This document shows, piece by piece, positions 15,221 to 22,002 of a DNA stretch of 23,120 nucleotides. Source of the stretch: Methanobacteriota archaeon (GTDB lineage: Archaea; JACRDV01); assembly GCA_024860865.1 (NCBI GenBank), contig JACRDV010000015.1, positions 1 through 23,120 of the forward strand, written 5' to 3'. A program made the translations under genes and the position numbers. Under the pieces are notes generated by a model. That model was not told the DNA's origin, did no database searches, and saw nothing but the letters and a program-made list of their open reading frames with translations. The stretch's first letter is position 1. Every line of letters begins with the position of its first letter.

Positions 15221-15524
15221 AATGCCCTTTAAGGTGTTTAAGAACGTATTTGGCATATTTGTAATACATTTACTTTTTTTCAATAACTTATGAAAAATTT
15301 CAGGTAATTACAGGATAGAAAATCCTTGAGTATTCAAACAAGCAGTTAGGTCTCTTTTTTATAGTTAAAGTTGGGTCCCTAATGACGGCGCTAATATCTC
15401 TGCAAATCGTTAGGTGGACTCACGCTAATTTTCTTCAAATATCTAGGGATTATTCTTAGCTGAAAAAAATCTTTAATAAAATTAATTTAAAATAATTGCA
15501 TTAGTTGCGAAGTCCCTATAAGAG
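15221..15524. other. gene-free stretch between convergent genes
   Basis: No convincing reading frame is found. It holds T-runs at 15271-15279 and 15353-15360, which could end the rightward transcript, a hairpin at 15373-15421 (listed separately), and the GTCCCTA word twice (15375-15381 and about 15513-15519). The last about 50 nt are A/T-rich and would be the 3' region of the leftward phosphate operon. Confidence 0.5.
15373..15421. ncRNA. possible structured RNA or hairpin element
   Basis: GGGTCC at 15373-15378 pairs with GGACTC at 15416-15421 (one G-U). CTAATGA at 15379-15385 pairs with TCGTTAG at 15407-15413 (one G-U), leaving a 2-nt bulge on the right side and a 21-nt loop. The 13-pair stem is richer in G-C than its surroundings. 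No T-run follows it, so it is not a classical terminator. It could be a small RNA, a 3' UTR structure or chance. Confidence 0.25.
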
Positions 15525-16193
15525 TTAGATGTATTTCATAGCTATTATTCTAGCTCTATCAGAAGTATCTTCAGCAGCATCTGCAACATTTTCAATTGCC
15601 GCAACTAAATCTTTTACCGTTAGAATTACCTTTATATCGCTCTCTGATTGTAGAAGGTCTTTTCTTAATTTTAGCTCAAGATCATCTACTTTTTCTTCTA
15701 GCTTGTTCACTTCATAGGTTAGTTCAATTGCTTTTTTCATACTTGAGCGCATTGTGAATAAAGCTTCGCGCAATTTGTTTACAGTCTGAATAGTAGCATT
15801 AGTTAAATTTTGAAGATCTGGCTTCAGTTTTTCACTTATAATGCAAAAAGGTGATTCTTTAATTATCCTCGCGCATTCTTCAGCCCAATCAGCTATATCA
15901 TCCAAATCATGAGCTAAGGCTAAGAGATCTTGGCGGTCAACTGGCAAAATTATGCCGGTGGTAAGTTCAAGAACGATTTTTTTGGTTATTTCATCGGATT
16001 CTTCTTCAAGTTGTTTCATTTTGGCTGCGATCTCATTTACTTTATCGAGGTTGCAATCAGAAAAAGCTTTAACCACATCTTTAAGTAAAGAAACGACATC
16101 ACAGGCCTTATCAATATTTTTTCTAGTTAGCTCTAAGATTGCTTCTTCTTTTTCTTTCCCCATTAGAACAAGCGGAGATCGAGTTCGAAACAA
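15525..16193 (-). CDS. DUF47 / PhoU-like protein, partner of the Pit transporter
   Basis: The 222-residue protein is almost wholly helical, as expected for the PhoU-like DUF47 (TIGR00153-type) family. Features are LEEESDEITKKIVLEL, LPVDRQDLLALAHDLDDIAD and the C-terminal IENVADAAEDTSDRARIIAM. The repeated acidic E/D-x-x-D patterns match the metal-binding helices of PhoU-like proteins. Members next to pit genes are thought to regulate or accompany phosphate uptake. Start is TTG 16193 (MFRTRSPL, similar to the N-terminus of other members); an internal ATG at 16163 is the alternative. It follows the pit gene on the same strand by 66 nt and is the last gene of that operon. Confidence 0.85.
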   Translation of the reverse strand: MFRTRSPLVLMGKEKEEAILELTRKNIDKACDVVSLLKDVVKAFSDCNLDKVNEIAAKMKQLEEESDEITKKIVLELTTGIILPVDRQDLLALAHDLDDIADWAEECARIIKESPFCIISEKLKPDLQNLTNATIQTVNKLREALFTMRSSMKKAIELTYEVNKLEEKVDDLELKLRKDLLQSESDIKVILTVKDLVAAIENVADAAEDTSDRARIIAMKYI

Positions 16194-16259
16194 GAATTTG
16201 CCCCACTTTAAATTTCAATATTATGCCTTTATAAAATTTCGGTTATCAGTTATCAGCCC

Positions 16260-17261
16260 TCAGACAAAGTATTTGATCAATAAATAAATTCCAGCACATA
16301 CTCCCATTGTGATTGGAACTGTTAACAACCAGCTTTGAATGATTCTCCAAACAACTTTCCAATATAATGCCTCTTTTCTGCCTTTTGCAAGGCCAACTCC
16401 AATAACTGACCCGACAATAGTATGAGAAGTTGAAATTGGGAGCCCAAGAGCGCTAGCTATCAGTATTATGGTAGCTGTGGAATATTCGGCAGAAAATCCG
16501 AGTGTTGGTGTTATTTTAGTTATTCCCGTACCAACTGTCATTATAACCTTATATCCCCACGTAAGTGCCCCGATTATTATCCCGATAGCACCGAAAGCCA
16601 ATAACCAAATTGGCGTTATAGCTCCACCGTGATAGGTTAGTACTAGGTAAATTGGACCCACAGCATTAGCAACATCATTTGAGCCAAAACTAAAACCTAC
16701 ATACATAGCAGTTGCTATTTGCAAATAACCAAAAACTCTTTCAACTTTAGATAAGTTTGTAGTCCTTTCAAGAACGAATTTTCTTATTAGCGTATAAATT
16801 ACAAACGCGCCAATCGCACCAAATATTGGTGATGTTATCCAACTGAGAACAATTTTTTTCATTACTGCCCAATTTACACTCCCGGTGCCGAGAGAAATCA
16901 AACCAAATCCAAGCATAGCTCCAACTATAGAATGAGTTGTAGAAACAGGCAATCCTTTCCATGTTGCAACAGTGAGCCATATACAGGCTGCTGAAAGTGC
17001 AGAGAAAGCTCCAATTGTAATTATGGTTATATCCGTTATTGAACTGGTATCAACAATCCCTTTGCCTATAGTTTTGGTGACATATGTGCCAAAGAAAACC
17101 GCCCCAAGGAGATCGAAAATAGCTATCCTAATAAGAGCTCCTCTTAGCGAAAGCACTCCACTTCCGATGGATGTTCCTAGAGAGTTAGCTGTGTCATTAG
17201 CTCCTATATTCCAAGCCATGTAGAATCCGATAATAAGAAGAAAAATAAGAAGTAAATCCAC
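16260..17261 (-). CDS. pit: low-affinity inorganic phosphate transporter, PiT family
   Basis: The 333-residue polytopic protein shows the duplicated PiT signature. The first half has GANDTAN at 20-26 and STTHSIVGA at 107-115. The second half has GSNDVANA at 193-200 and STSHTIVGS at 277-285. These loops carry phosphate with its cation partner across the membrane. About ten hydrophobic segments are visible. Transport is usually H+ or Na+ coupled; the ion here cannot be told. The start is GTG at 17261, immediately after the stop of the small upstream membrane gene. DUF47 follows. PiT proteins can also move sulfate, but a DUF47 neighbour favours phosphate. Confidence 0.92.
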   Translation of the reverse strand: MDLLLIFLLIIGFYMAWNIGANDTANSLGTSIGSGVLSLRGALIRIAIFDLLGAVFFGTYVTKTIGKGIVDTSSITDITIITIGAFSALSAACIWLTVATWKGLPVSTTHSIVGAMLGFGLISLGTGSVNWAVMKKIVLSWITSPIFGAIGAFVIYTLIRKFVLERTTNLSKVERVFGYLQIATAMYVGFSFGSNDVANAVGPIYLVLTYHGGAITPIWLLAFGAIGIIIGALTWGYKVIMTVGTGITKITPTLGFSAEYSTATIILIASALGLPISTSHTIVGSVIGVGLAKGRKEALYWKVVWRIIQSWLLTVPITMGVCAGIYLLIKYFV

Positions 17262-17462
17262 TTAACCACCTTTTGAAAGTAAGTAAATAAAAAATACCGC
17301 AATCAATGTGGACAAAGTTAGTGAAAAAGTGACAATTTTTATAGCAGACCAATTTTCTGCTTTTTTGGTTATAAGTATGATTGCAGATAAAATTGCCCCA
17401 ATACCGACTCCTAAAACCCAAACTAATACAATTGCTTCTTTAAAGAATACCAAGATGCCCAC
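17262..17462 (-). CDS. small two-helix membrane protein upstream of pit
   Basis: The 66-residue product has two hydrophobic segments (about residues 9-31 and 42-61) separated by a short basic loop (TKKAENWSAIK), with the ending SKGG. It starts at GTG 17462. Its TAA directly abuts the GTG of the Pit gene with no base between them, so translation is almost certainly coupled. AAAGGTGG at its 3' end can serve as the ribosome binding site for pit. I do not recognise a family. Position suggests an accessory subunit or assembly partner of the phosphate transporter. Confidence 0.7.
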   Translation of the reverse strand: MGILVFFKEAIVLVWVLGVGIGAILSAIILITKKAENWSAIKIVTFSLTLSTLIAVFFIYLLSKGG

Positions 17463-17633
17463 TCACAAATGGCTATTATCTCACTCATTAAACTCACCAT
17501 AATTCAAGTTAATTAATTATGCTCTAAATAAAATTTTAAAATTTAAGCAAATCGCTAATTAATAAACCTGCCGAAAAAGAAATTTATCATGATTTTTAAT
17601 TAAGATTGCTTATTTGCAACTTGAATTAGAAAA

Positions 17634-18704
17634 TTATAAAATTACTCCAACTGGTTTAATCTCAAGTTTACTTTGAGGATCAGCAACAGCTCTTCCGATA
17701 ACTGAGGAGCGTATATTATATTTTTCAATAATTCTCCTAGCTTTATCAACTTCATTTTTTGATAAAACTATACAAAATCCAGTTCCCATATTAAAGGTAC
17801 GATACATTTCCTGATTACTTATGCGACCAAATTTTTGAATTGCTTTAAAAATTAGCTGTGGTTCTGGTAAATTATCGAGAACAAACCCTATTTTTGGAAT
17901 CTTTCCAATACGTTTCAGTTTAAGAAATCCTCCTCCTGTGATATGAGCTAACCCTCGTACTTCGCAATTTTTTATAATATCGAGCACTGGTTTGGCGTAA
18001 ATCTGAGTCGGTTCAAGGAGTTCTTCACCAACAGTACGATTTGAATCCGGCAACTTCTCATCAAGTTTTAATTTTGCAGATTCCAAAAGTACCTTTCTTG
18101 CGAGAGTAAATCCATTCGAGTGGATGCCAGAACTACTAAGGCCTAGTACCACATCATTGGATTGAATTTTCTCTCCAGTAATAATTTTGTCTCTTTCAAC
18201 AATACCAACACACATCCCAGCTAAATCGAATCCTTTCTTTTCAATTTCTCCGCGTATCATTTCAGGTATTACGGCAGTTTCCCCACCAACAATTGAAATG
18301 CCTGCAATTTCAGCTCCTTTAACTAATCCTTTCATTAGTTCCTCTGTCAACTGCCGATCGGGTTTTTGAACTGCTAAATAATCGATCAAAGAAATTGGTT
18401 CGGCTCCTACACAGATAGTGTCATTAACACACATAGCAACAAGGTCAATGCCAATTGTATCGAACTTCTTAATTAACTGAGCTACTAGAATTTTAGTGCC
18501 TACTCCATCTACATGGAGCGACAATATTTTGTCGTTCCCAATTTCAATTAACCCTGCGAAATGGCCAATTATATCTAATGGGGCTCCGATTTTTCTCTCT
18601 CTAAATTTGAATGTCTTTTTAATATGATCCCAAATTATACTGTGTATCTTAGAAACTTCATTAACATTAACGCCGACCTTGGCGTAAGTAAATTTCTCAC
18701 TCAT
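17634..18704 (-). CDS. purM: phosphoribosylformylglycinamidine cyclo-ligase PurM
   Basis: The protein (356 residues from ATG 18704) shows AKVGVNVNEV near the start and LHVDGVGTKILVA in the N-terminal ATP-binding half. It also has DLVAMCVNDTICVGAEP, SIVGGETAVIPEM and LAHITGGGFLKLKRI. These are the conserved stretches of PurM, which closes the imidazole ring of AIR in purine synthesis using ATP. The GTG at 18713 is an alternative start, but ATG 18704 has a GAGTG sequence upstream and gives the usual N-terminus (MSEKFTYAKVGV). The usual GGG-(F)-xEN is GGGFLKLKR here, a small deviation. It follows purE by about 50 nt in one operon. Confidence 0.93.
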   Translation of the reverse strand: MSEKFTYAKVGVNVNEVSKIHSIIWDHIKKTFKFRERKIGAPLDIIGHFAGLIEIGNDKILSLHVDGVGTKILVAQLIKKFDTIGIDLVAMCVNDTICVGAEPISLIDYLAVQKPDRQLTEELMKGLVKGAEIAGISIVGGETAVIPEMIRGEIEKKGFDLAGMCVGIVERDKIITGEKIQSNDVVLGLSSSGIHSNGFTLARKVLLESAKLKLDEKLPDSNRTVGEELLEPTQIYAKPVLDIIKNCEVRGLAHITGGGFLKLKRIGKIPKIGFVLDNLPEPQLIFKAIQKFGRISNQEMYRTFNMGTGFCIVLSKNEVDKARRIIEKYNIRSSVIGRAVADPQSKLEIKPVGVIL

Positions 18705-18754
18705 ATTAATCACTCAGTAATTTTCAAGTTAAATTACCTAAAATTAGAGGTTAA

Positions 18755-19201
18755 TCACTTGGCTAAATTTTTTTTATATTCCAAAAATTTCTCTCGTAGT
18801 TTTGGATTTTCCATTGCTAGTATTTGAATTGCAAGCAGAGCCGCATTCTCTCCCCCATCCACACCAACCGCAGCGATTGGCACACCTCTTGGCATTTGTA
18901 CCATAGAGAGAAGGGCATCCAGCCCCTCTAGTTTTACATTCACTGGTACTCCAATAACTATTCTATCTGTATGGGTAGCAATTGCACCTGGTAAATGTGC
19001 TGCCAAACCGGCAACTCCAATAAAGACCTTCGTCCCTTCAGCTGTTGCTTTTCTCACAGTTTCAATTAACTTTTCAGGATTTCGATGGAAGGATATTACT
19101 TTAGTCTCAAAAGGGACCCCAAATTCTTTTAACACATTCTGAGCTTTTTCAGCTATTTTTAAGTCAGATTCGCTTCCGATAATTATCAGAACATCTGCCA
19201 T
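18755..19201 (-). CDS. purE: 5-(carboxyamino)imidazole ribonucleotide mutase PurE
   Basis: The 148-residue protein has the PurE core: [10 protein letters not shown] at 8-17, GLAAHLPG at 65-72, and [20 protein letters not shown] at about 103-122, in the order expected for the family. The step carries the carboxyl group to give CAIR in purine synthesis. The usual SAHR(T)P loop is SFHRNP (37-42), so the catalytic His and Arg are kept but the Ala is Phe. Class I (N5-CAIR mutase) or class II (AIR carboxylase) cannot be separated safely, and no purK is in the window. The ATG at 19201 follows the lipoprotein gene by about 25 nt; purM comes next. Confidence 0.9.
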   Translation of the reverse strand: MADVLIIIGSESDLKIAEKAQNVLKEFGVPFETKVISFHRNPEKLIETVRKATAEGTKVFIGVAGLAAHLPGAIATHTDRIVIGVPVNVKLEGLDALLSMVQMPRGVPIAAVGVDGGENAALLAIQILAMENPKLREKFLEYKKNLAK

Positions 19202-19226
19202 TTTTTTACACTTCTAGCTTATTCTC

Positions 19227-19634
19227 CTAAGGAACTACCTTAACTTGAGGTGTAAGGCTATATTCAGGAATGTTCTCACCCGAGATAGTGACGATAATCG
19301 TATAGTTTCCAGGAGCGGTTTTGTTTGAAACACTAATCTTAGAAATATAGCCTTTCCCATCACTAGGTTTTATCACAGATTCAATAATTTCGCGTTTATT
19401 TGTACCACTAGCTAAGTCAGTAAAGCTTTCGGGCATCGAGAAAGAGATATGAACATTATTTGCTGTTGCTTTGCCTTCATTCGTGACCCACCAATGAACA
19501 TTTAGAGTACCTCCCTGCTTTACTTCCCACGGGGGAGGAACTGCAAATCCTATGCTGAGTTCAGGCTTACCTAGGCATCCAAAAGAAGCTATTATCAACA
19601 TGGTCACAACAGCTATTAGCAAAGTCTTTCTCAT
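19227..19634 (-). CDS. lipoprotein with a CARDB/NEW3-like beta-sandwich domain
   Basis: The 135-residue protein starts with a signal peptide (MRKTLLIAVVTMLIIASFGC). The lipobox is ASFGC, with the lipidated Cys at residue 20. The rest is a beta-rich domain: GGTLNVHWWVTNEGKATANN, VHISFSMPESF, ending in GNYTIIVTISGENIP. This fits the extracellular CARDB/NEW3 Ig-like class, which binds or presents partners on archaeal cell surfaces. It is the first gene of a leftward cluster with purE and purM, but a functional link to purines is unlikely. A TATA-like run is at about 19670-19683 (reverse strand). The function is unknown. Confidence 0.75.
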   Translation of the reverse strand: MRKTLLIAVVTMLIIASFGCLGKPELSIGFAVPPPWEVKQGGTLNVHWWVTNEGKATANNVHISFSMPESFTDLASGTNKREIIESVIKPSDGKGYISKISVSNKTAPGNYTIIVTISGENIPEYSLTPQVKVVP

Positions 19635-19643
19635 AATTCAACA

Positions 19644-19661
19644 CTGAACTAAGGCTGAACT
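19644..19661. repeat. tandem CTGAACT in the leader of the lipoprotein gene
   Basis: CTGAACT occurs at 19644-19650 and 19655-19661, an 11-nt period, in the 5' leader of the lipoprotein gene between its TATA-like run and its ATG. A period of about one helical turn could suit a DNA-binding dimer, but two short copies may be chance. Confidence 0.3.
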
Positions 19662-19762
19662 GCACATCTAATATATTTTTCTCATGTGCTTATATATGTA
19701 AATTTCAGCAGTAGATAATTGAATACAAAATTTTTCTAAGCGTTGCTGCCCGAGGAATAGAG

Positions 19763-19959
19763 TTGGAAATTTGGAAATGGCTGTTGAGCATAGTTGGAGA
19801 AAACAATATACTCACAAAGCCGGAAGACCTTTTATGTTACTCTTATGGTATCACAGAATTTAAGGAAAGCCTTTAGTCATCGTTAGGCCAGGAAGTAAAG
19901 AAGAGTTTTCTGAAATTTTGAAAGTTGCTAATGAAATTGAAAGGTGTAAAAGTTTTTAG
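19763..19959 (+). pseudogene. N-terminal relic of an FAD-linked oxidase (GlcD/lactate dehydrogenase type), frameshifted and truncated
   Basis: From TTG 19763, with CGAGG just upstream, the frame reads LEIWKWLLSIVGENNILTKP, then EDLLCYSYGITEFKESL and a TAG at about 19874. The next frame immediately continues with IVRPGSKEEFSEILKVANEI, ending at TAG 19957-19959. Joined, this matches the start of GlcD-like FAD-binding oxidoreductases: Y-x-x-(D/G)-x-TE at the end of the first element, then VVRP-x-S-EE-V and ILK-x-AN. The conserved glycine-rich FAD loop that normally follows is absent, since the sequence runs straight into the toxin-antitoxin operator. Bases encoding a few residues between ES and IVRP are also missing. 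It is a dead fragment, not a functional gene. Confidence 0.65.
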
Positions 19960-19999
19960 TGGGTATATTTTATATACCCACAATTTAATAATTACCCAC
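19959..19999. promoter_or_regulatory. promoter and operator-like repeats of the AbrB/PIN pair
   Basis: GTGGGTATAT at 19959-19968 and ATATACCCAC at 19972-19981 are perfect 10-bp inverted arms around TTT. A third half-site, TACCCAC, is at 19993-19999. The palindrome contains the likely TATA element (about 19965-19975). With the start codon at 20021, this puts the operator over the promoter. Antitoxin autorepression is the usual scheme for VapBC pairs. Confidence 0.65.
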
Positions 20000-20020
20000 A
20001 AAAATAAATGAGGTAAAAAT

Positions 20021-20224
20021 ATGGAAGCTGTAGTTGAATTGGACAAAAGAGGGAGGGTAACTATACCTTTGGAAGTGAGGGAAAAATACGGAATGAAAGT
20101 AGGCGATAAAGTTAGGATCAAAATAGCTGATTTTGAGCGCAGAAAGAGTTTTCTTGAAGTTTGGGACCTGTGCCTAAAGGGAGCTGGTGATGCTGCTAAG
20201 CTTAAACACGAAGCTGTGAAGTAG
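20021..20224 (+). CDS. vapB: AbrB/MazE-type antitoxin, VapB-like
   Basis: The 67-residue protein has the SpoVT/AbrB swapped-hairpin motif: VELDKRGRVTIPLEVREKYG at 4-24, with MKVGDKVRIKI following. This part binds DNA as a dimer. The C-terminal tail (about 40-67, KSFLEVWDLCLKGAGDAAKL) is helical and would wrap the toxin. The ATG follows GAGGT by about 7 nt. The gene precedes a PIN-domain gene by 35 nt and is preceded by matching inverted repeats, so it is most likely the antitoxin of a VapBC-type pair and represses its own operon. Confidence 0.8.
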   Translation: MEAVVELDKRGRVTIPLEVREKYGMKVGDKVRIKIADFERRKSFLEVWDLCLKGAGDAAKLKHEAVK

Positions 20225-20259
20225 GTTTTCGAAAAGAGGTACCTAAGGAATTTGAGAAG

Positions 20260-20676
20260 ATGAAATATTTAGATTTTTCAGTTCCGCTTTGTATTGCCAC
20301 AGGTCAGCCGAGAGATAAATATGAGGCGTGTAAAAGGCTGATGCATAAGATCGAGAAGGGCGAGGAAGTAGTAATAGCCACTCCACTCCTTTTTGTTGAA
20401 TGCGCTCATATATTTGAGCGAGAAGGTCATTCCAGAGAAAAAATTTCCAACCAATTAAAAGTACTGTTAGATTGTAAAGGGCTAAAAACCGTAGATTTGG
20501 AGAACCGAAAAAATTGTAATCAAGCTATCGAGCTGTTCGGCAAATATCAAATAGATATCGTTGACGCGTTAAATATTTTGACCATGCGCAAATTAAATGT
20601 TAAGGAGATTTATTCGCTAGATTCTCATTATGATATTATTAAAGAAATCAAAAGAATAGAACCAACTATACGTTAG
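20260..20676 (+). CDS. vapC: PIN-domain ribonuclease, VapC-like toxin
   Basis: The 138-residue protein has the PIN acidic residues: D5 (MKYLDFSV), E47 (TPLLFVECAHIF), D99/D102 (YQIDIVDALNIL) and D121 (SLDSHYD). These coordinate metal for RNA cleavage. The common D-x-N near the start is D-x-S here. VapC toxins cleave tRNA or rRNA; the target here is unknown. The ATG at 20260 follows a GAGAAG. The ORF starts 35 nt after the antitoxin, and a hairpin follows its stop. The two neighbouring genes and the operator make a toxin-antitoxin module the best explanation. Confidence 0.8.
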   Translation: MKYLDFSVPLCIATGQPRDKYEACKRLMHKIEKGEEVVIATPLLFVECAHIFEREGHSREKISNQLKVLLDCKGLKTVDLENRKNCNQAIELFGKYQIDIVDALNILTMRKLNVKEIYSLDSHYDIIKEIKRIEPTIR

Positions 20677-20680
20677 TTTT

Positions 20681-20702
20681 AAGATCGAATGTCGATCTTT
20701 TT
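20681..20702 (+). terminator. hairpin with T-run after the PIN gene
   Basis: AAGATCGA and TCGATCTT form a perfect 8-bp stem with loop ATG, and the 3' arm runs into TTTTT (20698-20702). It lies four nt after the toxin stop and looks like a terminator for the two-gene pair. Confidence 0.6.
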
Positions 20703-20773
20703 GGAGTTAAAATTCACCAGACCAACAGCAAGAAATGTAGCATTATTTTCATATAACAATTGACGTGTTAGAA

Positions 20774-21142
20774 ATGGCACAAGTAAAACTAAGAGGACAT
20801 CATCTGGTATGTTTGCAGTTTTTTAAAGGCGAGGGTTATAGCAAAGAGTTTATTGATAATCTTCACGGGGTTATGAAGAGGCTCAAGACCGAAGTGGCCT
20901 TAGAGGTGGTAGAGGGGAGAGATGATGTTTGTTTAAAATGCCCGCATTTGAAAGGTGAGATTTGTTCTTATGCAGAAAAGGAAATCAGAGCCATGGACAA
21001 CAAGGCACATGAGCTTTTAAAATTTTATCCAGGAGAGCTTGTCGAGTGGGATGAAGTGAGCAAAAAAGTCGAAAAAATTCGTGAGTTATGGCGGAAGGAA
21101 TTCTGCGATGGTTGTGATTGGGAAAATACTTGTTGGGCTTAA
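20774..21142 (+). CDS. DUF1284 Cys-rich protein
   Basis: The 122-residue protein opens MAQVKLRGHHLVCLQFFKGE then GYSKEF, the DUF1284 hallmark (LRGHH-L-C-x-x-F-x-G-x-GYS). It continues with DDVCLKCPHLKGEICSYAEK and a C-terminal CDGCDWENTC. Cys are at 13, 53, 56, 64, 111, 114 and 120, enough for an iron-sulfur or zinc site. The function of DUF1284 is not known to me. An earlier GTG at 20765 would add three residues. The gene is first of a set with the metallo-beta-lactamase gene (23 nt gap) and valS (12 nt gap). Confidence 0.85.
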   Translation: MAQVKLRGHHLVCLQFFKGEGYSKEFIDNLHGVMKRLKTEVALEVVEGRDDVCLKCPHLKGEICSYAEKEIRAMDNKAHELLKFYPGELVEWDEVSKKVEKIRELWRKEFCDGCDWENTCWA

Positions 21143-21165
21143 TATCAATTATTTGGGGGTAATTA

Positions 21166-21990
21166 ATGGAGCCTGTTGAAATAATTTTACTGGGGAGTGG
21201 TGGAGGTCGGTGGGTAACTATTAAACAAGCCCGATATACCGGAGGCATTCGCCTTCATAATGGAATTAGACTTCATATAGATCCTGGTCCAGGTGCTTTG
21301 GTTCGAACCTATCAGTTCGGGTTAGATCCAATGAAAATTGATGGAGTAATTACTTCACATTGTCACCCCGACCATTATACAGATGCAGAAGTTCTTATCG
21401 AAGCTATGACCCACGGCATGACAAAAAAAAGGGGATTTTTAGTTGCAAATAAAACTGTGTTAGAAAGTGTTGAAGGGTTTGGTGGCCCAGCAATTTCAAA
21501 ATATCATCAAAATTTACCTAAAACAAAGATTTTAATGGAATCTGGTCAAAAGGCAAAGCTTGAGAATTTAGAGATCGAAGCTACACCGGCTAAACACAGT
21601 GAGCCAAAAACTATTGGTTTAAAATTTTACACAAGCCAAGGTATAGTTTCGAGTATTTTTGATTCTGAATATTTTAATAGTCTTTCGGAACCATATGTTG
21701 GTTCTAAAGTATTATTCCTTGCTGTTATGCGGCCCTTTGCTGATCGAATTCCATTTCATCTTTGTACTGAAGATGCTGCTAAAATAATAAAAGAAGCTAA
21801 ACCAGAACTTGCAGTTCTTACACATTTTGGAATGAAGATGATTCTCCAAAATCCTGCAAAGCAAGCTCAATGGGTGGAAAAAGAGACCGGAAGTAAAACC
21901 ATAGCTGCTGAAGACGGCATGGTTATTAAAATTGATAAAGAAATTACGATTAGTAAGGTAACGCCGCAGAAAAAATTGAATTTTTTTTAG
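21166..21990 (+). CDS. metallo-beta-lactamase fold hydrolase, RNase Z-like
   Basis: The 274-residue protein has ILLGSGGGRWV at 7-17, the HxHxDH motif (SHCHPDH, 64-70), H144 in PAKHSEP, D166 in IFDSEYF and H220 in LTHFGMK. All positions for a two-metal site are therefore kept. The LGSGGG-x opening followed by TSHCHPDH is typical of RNase Z-like and related hydrolases, not of beta-lactamases proper. tRNA 3' processing is one possibility, but the substrate is not established. The arrangement just upstream of valS is suggestive, not proof. ATG 21166 follows GGGGG at about 21153-21157. Confidence 0.8.
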   Translation: MEPVEIILLGSGGGRWVTIKQARYTGGIRLHNGIRLHIDPGPGALVRTYQFGLDPMKIDGVITSHCHPDHYTDAEVLIEAMTHGMTKKRGFLVANKTVLESVEGFGGPAISKYHQNLPKTKILMESGQKAKLENLEIEATPAKHSEPKTIGLKFYTSQGIVSSIFDSEYFNSLSEPYVGSKVLFLAVMRPFADRIPFHLCTEDAAKIIKEAKPELAVLTHFGMKMILQNPAKQAQWVEKETGSKTIAAEDGMVIKIDKEITISKVTPQKKLNFF

Positions 21991-22002
21991 AGGGTACACC
22001 CC

